A stretch of DNA of 14,820 nucleotides, from the NCBI GenBank assembly GCA_900548795.1, contig URLT01000042.1:1-14820 (forward strand), written 5' to 3'. Source of the stretch: an uncultured Eubacteriales bacterium. Lineage in GTDB: Bacteria; Bacillota; Clostridia; Oscillospirales; Oscillospiraceae. Below are positions 1 to 6,118 of this stretch, in pieces. A program made the translations under genes and the position numbers. Within the stretch, counting starts at the first letter, position 1; each line of letters opens with the position of its first letter. Below the pieces are notes generated by a model. It did not search any database and had not been told where the DNA came from. It saw only the letters and a list, made by a program, of their open reading frames with translations.

Positions 1-223
1 CACCGCCGACCACGGCAACGCCGACCAGATGACCGAGACCAAGAAGGGCAAGACCTCCGTGCGCACGGCGCACAGCCTGAACCCCGTTCCGTTCATCATC
101 TATGATCCGGGTGTGCAGCACACCATCAAGGAGGGGCATTTCGGTCTGGCCAACGTCGCGCCGACCGTCGCGACCCTGCTGGGGCTGAAGGCGCCCGCCT
201 GCTGGGAAGAGAGTATGCTCTGA
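1..223 (+). CDS. gpmI: 2,3-bisphosphoglycerate-independent phosphoglycerate mutase, C-terminal end (partial)
   Basis: Only the last 73 codons are in the window; the frame is open from base 2 and stops with TGA at 221-223. The visible protein begins TADHGNADQM, the metal-binding Asp-His motif near the end of the alkaline-phosphatase-type catalytic domain of cofactor-independent phosphoglycerate mutase. It continues with HSLNPVPFI and a GLANVAPTVATLLGL stretch, both typical of the GpmI C-terminus. The enzyme interconverts 3- and 2-phosphoglycerate in glycolysis, using two Mn ions and an active-site serine that would lie upstream of the window. The next gene starts 36 bases on with no visible terminator between, so read-through into the Asp23 gene is likely. 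The family call is firm because the Asp-His motif and C-terminal pattern are characteristic. Confidence 0.95.
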   Translation, partial: TADHGNADQMTETKKGKTSVRTAHSLNPVPFIIYDPGVQHTIKEGHFGLANVAPTVATLLGLKAPACWEESML

Positions 224-259
224 GCCCCCGAACCACTTTGCTTTTAAGGAGGATTTCTC

Positions 260-613
260 ATGATTCGCCGCGAAAATGAGCTCGGCAGCATTGCTGTCGG
301 CAACAACGTATTCACGAAGATCGCCGGAAACGCCGCAACCAACTGCTTCGGCGTCAAAGGCATGGCGATCCGTTCGGTCAAAGACGGGCTGGTGCACCTG
401 CTCCGTCTGGAGTCCATGGGCAAAGGCGTCCGCGTCGAGACGAACGAGGACGGCACGCTCTCCATTGAGCTTCACATCATGGTCGACCGGGGCGTGAACC
501 TTTCCGCAGTCGGAGACTCCATCATCTCCGAGGTGCGCTATATGGTCTGCAAGCAGACCGACATCCAAGTCCGCGACGTCACGATCTACGTGGACTCGAT
601 GGTCATTGACTGA
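260..613 (+). CDS. Asp23/Gls24 family envelope stress protein (YloU-like)
   Basis: This 117-residue protein matches the Asp23/Gls24 family in length and pattern: an N-terminal GSIAVGNNVFTKIAGNAAT, a central GVKGMA, a VHIIVD-like strand (here ELHIMVDRGVNL), and a C-terminal VRDVTIYVDSM. Family members are small, abundant, mostly cytoplasmic or membrane-associated proteins linked to cell-envelope stress in Firmicutes; no enzymatic activity is known. The start is supported by AAGGAGG at 246-252, seven bases before the ATG. It sits directly in front of fakA, the same pairing as yloU-yloV in Bacillus and many other Firmicutes. No promoter is visible in the 36-base gap after gpmI, so it is probably transcribed with it. 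The stop codon lies about 17 bases before the preferred fakA start, or overlaps the alternative one. Confidence 0.93.
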   Translation: MIRRENELGSIAVGNNVFTKIAGNAATNCFGVKGMAIRSVKDGLVHLLRLESMGKGVRVETNEDGTLSIELHIMVDRGVNLSAVGDSIISEVRYMVCKQTDIQVRDVTIYVDSMVID

Positions 614-629
614 GAGGCAGGTGCACAAA

Positions 630-2291
630 TTGACAGAGACAATTCAGGGCTCGCAGCTGCAAAAAATGATCTGCGGAGCTGCCGCCATCGTCGAGCAGCA
701 TAAGCAGCAGATCAACGAGCTGAACGTTTTCCCGGTGCCCGACGGGGACACCGGAACAAACATGAGCATGACGCTCAACGCCGCCGCCGCCGATCTGCGC
801 AAGCTGCACGAGCCGACGCTCACGAAGGTCGCCGACGCCACCGCCTCGGCGATGCTGCGCGGCGCGCGCGGTAACTCCGGCGTCATTCTTTCGCTGCTGT
901 TCCGCGGCTTCTCGCGCAGCCTCAAGGGGCTGGAGGAATGCGACGGCCGTCAGCTCGCCGCCGCGCTTCAGGCCGGCAAGGCGTACAAGGCGGTTATGAA
1001 GCCCAAGGAGGGCACGATTCTGACCGTCGCCCGCATTGCCGCCGAGCAGGCCGTCGAGGTCGACGAGCCGTGCTTCGAAACCGTGCTGACCGTCGCCATT
1101 GACGGCGCGACCGGGGCGCTGGCCGAGACGGTCGAGCAAAACCCGGTGCTCAAGAAGGCCGGCGTGGTCGACGCGGGCGGCAAGGGCTGGGTCTATGTGC
1201 TTCAGGCCATGCTCGACGTGGCGCAGGGCAAGGAGATCGCCGCGCCGACCGCCTCCTCCGAGGTCAAGGAGCAGGCGGATTTCAACGAATTCGACACCGG
1301 CGACATCACCTTCGCCTTCGACACCGTCTATATCGTCCGCAAATTTGAGGAGGACGTTGATCTGACGCCCCTGCGCCGCTACCTTGACACGATCGGCGAC
1401 AGCATCGTCATCGGCGAGGACGACGAGGCCTTCAAGGTGCATGTGCACACGAACATTCCCGGCGCGGCGCTGACCGAGTCGCAGAAATACGGCACGCTGG
1501 AGCTTGCCAAGATCGAGAACATGCAGATGCAGCACGACGATCTTGCCGCCGGCCACGCCGCCCGCAGCACCGACGACCTTGAGCAACTCGAGCAGGAGCT
1601 TGAGAACGCCGAGCCGGCCGTCGCCGCCCCCGAGAAGCACTACGGCATGGTCGCCGTCTGCGCCGGCAAGGGGCTGGCCAACGCCTTCCGCGAGCTGGGC
1701 GCCGACAACATCATCTCCGGCGGCCAGACGATGAACCCCTCCACGCAGGACATTCTCGAGAAGGTCAACGCGACGCCCGCCGAGGTGGTCTTTGTCTTCC
1801 CGAACAACAAAAACATCATCATGGCCGCCGAGCAGGTGCAGCCGCTGACCGAGAAAAAGGTCGTCGTGATCCCGAGCAAGACCGTGCCGCAGGGTATCTC
1901 GGCCATGCTGGTCTTTGACCCCGACGCCGGGGAGGACAGCAACGCCGCCGCCATGCGCGAGGCGATGAAAAACGTCACGACCATGCAGCTGACCTATGCC
2001 GCGCGGGATTCCGACTTTGACGGCCACGACATCCACGCCGGGGAATATCTTGCGCTCAACGGCGGCGCGCTGTTCGGAAACGACACCGACATGGACGCCC
2101 TGCTGCGCCGCATGGCCGAGCGGCTGAACAACGAGGGCAAGGAATTTATCACGATCTTCTACGGCGCAGACACGAACGAGGAGCAGGCGCACAGCGCCGC
2201 CGCGATCTTCTCGTCTGCCTGCCCGAACGCCGAGATCACGGTGATGGACGGCGGCCAGCCGGTCTATTACTTCCTGATCTCCGCCGAATAA
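630..2291 (+). CDS. fakA: Fatty acid kinase ATP-binding subunit FakA (DAK/DhaL-type, YloV)
   Basis: A 553-residue protein, the normal size for FakA/YloV. Residues 31-46 hold the nucleotide and Mg-binding loop LNVFPVPDGDTGTN (D38, D40, N44), diagnostic of DhaL-type kinase domains; RGARGNSGVI follows, and a VVDAGGKG motif lies near residue 178. The C-terminal half ends with GGQPVYYFLISAE, as in the family. With a FakB lipid-binding partner, FakA phosphorylates exogenous fatty acids to acyl-phosphates for phospholipid synthesis; no fakB is in this window. Three in-frame non-ATG starts exist: TTG 606, GTG 621 and TTG 630. TTG 630 is preferred because it gives the family's usual N-terminus and has a purine-rich AGGCAGG just upstream at 615-621. 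TTG 606 would overlap the Asp23 gene by 8 bases. The function is secure; the exact start is not. Confidence 0.93.
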   Translation: MTETIQGSQLQKMICGAAAIVEQHKQQINELNVFPVPDGDTGTNMSMTLNAAAADLRKLHEPTLTKVADATASAMLRGARGNSGVILSLLFRGFSRSLKGLEECDGRQLAAALQAGKAYKAVMKPKEGTILTVARIAAEQAVEVDEPCFETVLTVAIDGATGALAETVEQNPVLKKAGVVDAGGKGWVYVLQAMLDVAQGKEIAAPTASSEVKEQADFNEFDTGDITFAFDTVYIVRKFEEDVDLTPLRRYLDTIGDSIVIGEDDEAFKVHVHTNIPGAALTESQKYGTLELAKIENMQMQHDDLAAGHAARSTDDLEQLEQELENAEPAVAAPEKHYGMVAVCAGKGLANAFRELGADNIISGGQTMNPSTQDILEKVNATPAEVVFVFPNNKNIIMAAEQVQPLTEKKVVVIPSKTVPQGISAMLVFDPDAGEDSNAAAMREAMKNVTTMQLTYAARDSDFDGHDIHAGEYLALNGGALFGNDTDMDALLRRMAERLNNEGKEFITIFYGADTNEEQAHSAAAIFSSACPNAEITVMDGGQPVYYFLISAE

Positions 2292-2309
2292 CCGAAAGGA
2301 ATGACCGCT

Positions 2310-3437
2310 ATGCGCACTGTGCTTGTAACCGACGTTCGTTATCGCACGGCCATGGCGGTCATTCGTCCGTTAAAGCGCGCCGGCTACCGCGTGCTCGCCG
2401 TGCAGACCGCGGCCGAGTCCCCGCTCGACCCGCCCGCCTTTGTCTGCCGCAGCGTGGACGAATGCGTCCGGCTGGACGGCTCGGTGCACGACGCAGCCTA
2501 TGCCGGCCGGCTGCTCGCCCTCTGCCGCGCGCAGGCCGAGCGCCCCGCGCTCTTCCCCATCGGCGCCGATACGCTCGGCGTTCTTGCGGCGCACCGGGCG
2601 GAGTTTCAAAGGGTCTGCGATTTTCTCGTCGCCGATCCCGAAATTCTGGATTCTGCGAACGACAAGCGTGCCGTCGCCCGCGCCGCGCGAGCATGCGGCG
2701 TGCCGACGCCGCGCGAGTTTGACGTCGCCTCGGGCGAGCAGCCGGTCTTTCCGGTCATTCTCAAGCCGCGCTGCGGCGAGAAGCTGGGGCTGCACGCCGA
2801 GCAGCGCTACGCCGTCGCGCGCAATGCGGCCGAGTTCGACGCCGCTTGGGCGCGCATGTCCGCTCTCGACCCGCAGTGCCTCGTTCAGGAGCTGGCCGAG
2901 GGCGACGGCTGCGGCGTCTGCCTCGTGATGGATGCCGAGAGCCGTCCGGTCAGCGTTTTCTGTCACCGGCGCATCCGCGAATACCCGATCAGCGGCGGGC
3001 CGTCCGCCTGCTGCATCAGCATATATGACGAAAAAAAGGTCGCGCAGGCCGTCTCCCTGCTGCAAGCGCTGCATTTTGTCGGCATTGCGATGGTCGAGTT
3101 CAAGGGCGAGCGCGTGCTGGAGATCAACCCGCGCGTCTGGGGCAGCTTCCCGCTGACCGAGGCCGCCGGGAGCCGCTTTGCCGAGGACTATGTCCGCGCC
3201 GCCTCCGGCGAGGTCTTTCCCCGCCCCGACGACGCCTACCGCCGCGGCAGGCGGATGCGCTTTGCGCTCAACGACACGCTCAGCATCCTTGCGCACCTGA
3301 AGAAGGGGCATCTGCGCGTCGCTGCGTCCGGCCTTGCCGACGTATTTCGCGCGCAGGAGGCGCTCTTCCGCTTCCGCGACCAACGACCCTTCTGGCGCTA
3401 TCTGCGTCAGACCCTTCGGAAAGGAACCCACGCATGA
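2310..3437 (+). CDS. ATP-grasp domain protein (carboligase-like, substrate unknown)
   Basis: This 375-residue protein has the layout of a stand-alone ATP-grasp ligase, which activates a carboxylate as an acyl-phosphate and joins it to an amine or thiol. An N-terminal Rossmann-like pre-ATP-grasp region (VLVTDVRYRTAMAVIRPLK) is followed by the ATP-binding lysine in VILKPRCG (K152), an acidic VQELAEGDG stretch (E194), and the Mg-binding pair MVEFK (E263) and EINPR (E271, N273), then WGSFPL. It resembles carbamoyl-phosphate-synthase-like proteins often found near surface polysaccharide genes. The substrate cannot be read from sequence. ATG 2310 is chosen because AAAGGA at 2295-2300 is nine bases upstream; the ATG at 2301 abuts that site and would add three residues. 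The gene starts 18 bases after fakA and overlaps the PHP gene by four bases. The last 60 residues are strongly basic. Confidence 0.85.
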   Translation: MRTVLVTDVRYRTAMAVIRPLKRAGYRVLAVQTAAESPLDPPAFVCRSVDECVRLDGSVHDAAYAGRLLALCRAQAERPALFPIGADTLGVLAAHRAEFQRVCDFLVADPEILDSANDKRAVARAARACGVPTPREFDVASGEQPVFPVILKPRCGEKLGLHAEQRYAVARNAAEFDAAWARMSALDPQCLVQELAEGDGCGVCLVMDAESRPVSVFCHRRIREYPISGGPSACCISIYDEKKVAQAVSLLQALHFVGIAMVEFKGERVLEINPRVWGSFPLTEAAGSRFAEDYVRAASGEVFPRPDDAYRRGRRMRFALNDTLSILAHLKKGHLRVAASGLADVFRAQEALFRFRDQRPFWRYLRQTLRKGTHA

Positions 3438-4198
3438 CCCGATTTAAGCTGGATCTGCATATTCACACGGAGGCCTCGCCGGACAGCCGCATGACGCTTG
3501 CGCAGGCCGCCGCGGCCGCCAAGCGGCGGGGCGTCGACGCGCTGGCCGTGTGCGACCACAACCGCTGCGCCTCCGGGGACGTGTTCGCGCATCCCGTGCG
3601 CGAGGGCGTGCTCCTGATCCCCGGCGTGGAGTACTCCACCGAGTGCGGCCACCTGCTGGGGCTGTTTTTGCAGGCGCCCTGCCGCTGCCCGGGCGAGGAG
3701 ACGGGGCGCGTGCGCTTCGCCGAGGCCGTCGAGGCCATCCGCGCGGCCGGCGGGCTTTGCGTGCTGGCGCACCCCTTCGAGCTGACGCAGCACACCGAGG
3801 CGGAGATTTCCGCGCAGCTCGATGCCGTTAGCGACCGTCTCGACGCGCTCGAAACGCGCAACTGCCGCGCCACAAAAAAACGACGCAATGCGAACCGTCT
3901 GGCCGAGGCCGAGGCCGTGCGCCTCGGGCTGCTGCAAACCGCCGGAAGCGACGCGCACCAGCCCTCCGAGGTCGGCCGCGCATGGATCGCCGTGCGAGCC
4001 GAGACGCTGAGCGTCCCCGCGCTGCGGGCGGCGCTGGCCGACCCGGACGGTCTGTTCTGCGCGCGCTGCAAGCAGCTTGCCTTTGCGCGCAGCCGTCTGA
4101 CCTACCTGAGAAAGAAAAAATCCGGCGTCGGCGCCTATCTGAAATGGCTGCCCTACGCCGCCGTCTGCGCCCTGCGCAATCTGAGAGGTGGAACATGA
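3434..4198 (+). CDS. PHP-domain metal-dependent phosphoesterase (TrpH/YciV-like)
   Basis: A 254-residue PHP-superfamily protein. Metal-ligand motifs appear in order: DLHIHT (H9, H11), CDHN (D41, H42), GVEYS (E66), CGHLLG (H73), LAHPFE (H113), an Asn in ETRNC (N143) and GSDAH (D173, H175). All expected ligand positions look intact, so an active trinuclear-metal hydrolase is likely. Size and motif pattern are closest to the TrpH/YciV group, whose members act on nucleoside 3',5'-bisphosphates or the 5' ends of RNA; histidinol-phosphatase-like or polymerase-associated PHP roles fit the length or context less well. The true substrate is unknown. GGAAAGGAA at 3418-3426 serves the ATG. The start overlaps the ATP-grasp stop (ATGA, 3434-3437) and its own stop overlaps the next start, indicating translational coupling. 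The basic tail from residue 219 has no counterpart in the core fold. Confidence 0.88.
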   Translation: MTRFKLDLHIHTEASPDSRMTLAQAAAAAKRRGVDALAVCDHNRCASGDVFAHPVREGVLLIPGVEYSTECGHLLGLFLQAPCRCPGEETGRVRFAEAVEAIRAAGGLCVLAHPFELTQHTEAEISAQLDAVSDRLDALETRNCRATKKRRNANRLAEAEAVRLGLLQTAGSDAHQPSEVGRAWIAVRAETLSVPALRAALADPDGLFCARCKQLAFARSRLTYLRKKKSGVGAYLKWLPYAAVCALRNLRGGT

Positions 4199-5496
4199 GT
4201 ACCTTCGTCCGCATCGGAAAAAAAGTAAAGCGCTTTGCCAAGCGCGTGCTCCTGCCGGAGCCGAAATGCAGCGTCAGCTACACGCGGCGCATCGAGCGCG
4301 TAAAGACCGACGAGCGCGTCTGCGCCATGACCTTTGACGACGGTCCGACGGCGCTTCCGGCGTCCCCGGATGCCTTCGGCGGCCGCGCCCTGACGGATGT
4401 GCTGCTCGACATTCTCGACGAATTCGGCGCCAAGGGCACCTTTGACGTTGTCGGCGACACCTCCGGCAACTACCCAGACGTTTGCGGCCCGGTGGGAAGC
4501 CCGACGTGGGGCGGCACGGCCTACGACCACTACCCCTGCTTCGGGCAGGACGCCCACGGCGGCGCGCAAAACTGCCCCGAGCTGCTCGAGCGCATCATCC
4601 GCGAGGGGCACCAGATCACAAACCACGGCTACCGCCACGCCCTGTTCGGCAAAAAGCCCTATGTCTACGGCAAGCGCCATGTGCTCGGCTCGCTCGACGC
4701 CGTGCTCGACGATCTGACAAAGCTCGACCGTCTGCTGCAAAGCCACGGCTACCGCATGACGATGAGCAGGCCGCCGCACTACGTTGACCGCATCGACAAG
4801 CGCTTCACGTCCTACGACGCTTACGACCGCATGGGCTATCTCTATCTCGCCGCGAGCTTCGACGGCGCGGGCTGGCTCCCGTCCCATGCGGAGGATCCCG
4901 TCGCGGCCGAGCTTGACGAGATGGTCACGCCCATGCAGAAAAAGCTCGCGGAGGATCCGGATTTCTTCTGCGGCCAGATCATTTTTCAAAAGGACGGCTG
5001 CAACATGGCCAAGCGAACGCCCGTCGCGGCCGGTCTGCGCCGCCAGCTCGAGCTGCTGACGGACGCGGACTATCGCGTCGTGACCGTGCAGGAGCTGCTC
5101 GAGCGCCATTCGCCCTTTGCCGACGTCGGCCGGGATGACCCGGATTTCAACACCTTCTGCGCGCTGCAAAGGACGCGCGCCGTGGTCTATTCCGACAACA
5201 CGCTCCAGCCGGACAAGCCGATGACCGCCGGGGAGCTTGCGATGCTGCTCGCCCCGCGTGAGGCGGCCGTCGACGAACGCCTCGCCGCGCTTCAGACCGG
5301 CGACCGCGCCTTCCGCAGCCGCTACAGCGGCGCCATGGCGTGGTGCATTCGAAGCGGGCTGCTCCCGCGGGGCATCTCCGAGCGCGCAAGCGTCACGGCC
5401 GAGCTGCTGCGCCCGTCCGCCGAGCGCTTCACGGAGCTGCCGACAGACAGCGCGCCCCTCAGCCGCCGCGCCGTCCTGCGCGCCGCGCGCCTCTGA
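4195..5496 (+). CDS. Polysaccharide deacetylase (NodB/CE4)-like protein with SLH-like C-terminus
   Basis: This 433-residue protein has a CE4 (NodB homology) domain at about 40-305. Visible motifs are MTFDDGP (45-51, D48/D49), NHGYRH (H144, H148) and RPPH (192-195). CE4 enzymes remove acetyl groups from peptidoglycan or other N-acetylated polysaccharides with one divalent metal. Two features are odd. The gap between motifs 1 and 2 is about 94 residues, longer than usual, with a Gly/Tyr/Cys-rich insert. The late motif that normally reads LxHD reads IIFQKDG (262-268), so the catalytic His seems replaced by K266. Residues 307-353 resemble an SLH repeat (FADV...YSDNTLQPDKPMTAGELAML), and a second partial one follows (GAMAWCIRSGLLP). 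The N-terminus is basic with no hydrophobic signal peptide. AGAGGTGG precedes ATG 4195, which overlaps the PHP stop. An upstream in-frame start at 3982 lies inside the PHP gene and was rejected. Confidence 0.85.
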   Translation: MSTFVRIGKKVKRFAKRVLLPEPKCSVSYTRRIERVKTDERVCAMTFDDGPTALPASPDAFGGRALTDVLLDILDEFGAKGTFDVVGDTSGNYPDVCGPVGSPTWGGTAYDHYPCFGQDAHGGAQNCPELLERIIREGHQITNHGYRHALFGKKPYVYGKRHVLGSLDAVLDDLTKLDRLLQSHGYRMTMSRPPHYVDRIDKRFTSYDAYDRMGYLYLAASFDGAGWLPSHAEDPVAAELDEMVTPMQKKLAEDPDFFCGQIIFQKDGCNMAKRTPVAAGLRRQLELLTDADYRVVTVQELLERHSPFADVGRDDPDFNTFCALQRTRAVVYSDNTLQPDKPMTAGELAMLLAPREAAVDERLAALQTGDRAFRSRYSGAMAWCIRSGLLPRGISERASVTAELLRPSAERFTELPTDSAPLSRRAVLRAARL

Positions 5497-5530
5497 TGTC
5501 GAGTCCTGACGAAGCGCTTTCGGTTTGATA

Positions 5531-5573
5531 AACAATCCCGGGGTGCGGCACCGTGCCGAGTCCCGGGATTGTT
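5531..5573 (+). terminator. Long hairpin after the deacetylase gene (possible terminator, no U tract)
   Basis: The arms AACAATCCCGGG (5531-5542) and CCCGGGATTGTT (5562-5573) are perfect 12-base inverted repeats. Inside them CGGCAC/GTGCCG extends the pairing, so nearly all 43 bases can fold into one stem. It starts 34 bases after the deacetylase stop, the expected place for the end of the plus-strand operon. The run of T expected of an intrinsic terminator is missing (ATACGG follows), so it may instead protect the 3' end of the mRNA or depend on Rho. The structure is seen in the sequence; the role is inferred. Confidence 0.5.
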
Positions 5574-5697
5574 ATACGGCCATACCCGACCGGCTTCCTG
5601 CCGGCTTTGGTGCGCCTCGGCGCGATCAAAGCTTGAAATCCGACATGAACCGCGACAAAAACCCTGCGCAGCAAGTAAAAAACGTCTCAATTTTCGT

Positions 5698-5732
5698 GTC
5701 ATTGCGAGGCCGCAGCGCGGCCGTGGCAATCT
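5698..5732 (+). repeat. REP-like element, copy A
   Basis: A 35-base element folding on itself: ATTGC (5701-5705) pairs with GCAAT (5726-5730), and inside it GGCCGC (5708-5713) pairs with GCGGCC (5717-5722) around an AGC loop. Its ends, GTCATTGCGAGG and GGCAATCT, match copy B at 5911-5943 in the opposite orientation. The core differs between the two copies while the ends are kept. Confidence 0.65.
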
Positions 5733-5741
5733 GAAAGCCGA

Positions 5742-5794
5742 AGGTATGGCATCCCGTGGCGAAGCACGGGAGCGCGAAGCAAAAAGGAATACCT
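5742..5794. repeat. Nested hairpin inside the repeat mosaic
   Basis: AGGTAT (5742-5747) pairs with ATACCT (5789-5794), and inside it CCCGTG (5753-5758) pairs with CACGGG (5765-5770). The remainder of the loop is purine-rich (GCGAAGCAAAAAGGA). It sits between the two REP-like copies and is probably part of the same composite element. Confidence 0.55.
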
Positions 5795-5910
5795 ATAATA
5801 AAAAAGGGTGAGATTTGCCGCTTCGTTCCGCTTCCTCTTTCTTCGTTCCAAGGCTCTGTTTCGTTCTGCTCAACCATAGTTCGTTACGGAATGGCAAATC
5901 GTTTCGTTCA

Positions 5911-5943
5911 AGATTGCCGCGTCGCTTCGCTCCTCGCAATGAC
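5911..5943 (-). repeat. REP-like element, copy B (inverted)
   Basis: Read on the minus strand, this 33-base element starts GTCATTGCGAGG and ends GGCAATCT, the same ends as copy A, with a core of AGCGAAGCGACGC. Translating the minus strand across it gives CHCEERSDAAI, a peptide string that recurs as a false ORF over this class of repeat (from general knowledge, not a search). Confidence 0.65.
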
Positions 5944-5996
5944 AAAACTGATCGGTTTTGCGGGAAAACGGAACAATTTTCGGAACGAAACGTCTG

Positions 5997-6031
5997 AAAA
6001 AACCCCGCCGGAGCATTTCCGGCGGGGTTTT
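5997..6031 (-). terminator. Intrinsic terminator of gdhA
   Basis: A perfect 14-base stem, AAAACCCCGCCGGA (5999-6012) against TCCGGCGGGGTTTT (6018-6031), with a five-base loop. On the minus strand it is followed by six T residues (A5997-A6002 on the plus strand). It lies 87 bases after the gdhA stop, so it should end the serC-serA-gdhA transcript. On the plus strand only four T follow, so it may also stop transcripts coming from the left, less efficiently. Confidence 0.9.
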
Positions 6032-6118
6032 GTGCTTGAGCTGGGCTCGGAAGGCGCCGTTCCGATCTGGCAGAGCCGTCAACGGAGGAGCGTTCCGACC
6101 GGACGCTTGCGGGGATCG

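Larger units (their letters stand above)
5698..5943. repeat. Mosaic of REP/MITE-like inverted repeats in the convergent intergenic region
   Basis: This gene-free block is framed by two oppositely oriented copies of one element. Copy A (5698-5732) begins GTCATTGCGAGG and ends GGCAATCT. Copy B (5911-5943) has the same ends on the minus strand. Between them lie a nested hairpin (5742-5794) and a looser pair, GATTTGCC (5812-5819) with GGCAAATC (5893-5900). The element class is known as an intergenic repeat in many unrelated bacteria; conceptual translations give peptides such as CHCEERSDAAI, which appears here on the minus strand over copy B. No coding signal was found. It probably arrived as a mobile, non-autonomous repeat, but no target-site duplication was identified. 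Confidence 0.7.

Noticed and set aside
603..2192. Long open frame (529 codons) on the minus strand opposite fakA
   Set aside because: It mirrors fakA in GC-rich DNA, has low-complexity composition rich in Gly, Val, Leu and His, no ribosome binding site, and no recognisable family.
2370..3431. 353-codon minus-strand frame opposite the ATP-grasp gene
   Set aside because: It is an antisense shadow with biased composition; the plus strand has ordered ATP-grasp motifs and a ribosome binding site.
3982..4194. N-terminal extension of the deacetylase-like protein by 71 codons
   Set aside because: It would overlap the PHP gene in another frame; ATG 4195 has AGAGGTGG and couples to the PHP stop.
5626..5877. 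Small minus-strand ORF with a hydrophobic stretch (PFFIIGIPFCFALPCF)
   Set aside because: It lies wholly over the inverted-repeat mosaic and has no ribosome binding site or homology that I recognise.
5870..6082. Small minus-strand ORF containing CHCEERSDAAI
   Set aside because: The string is the translation of a REP-like element; the frame also crosses the gdhA terminator. No ribosome binding site was seen.
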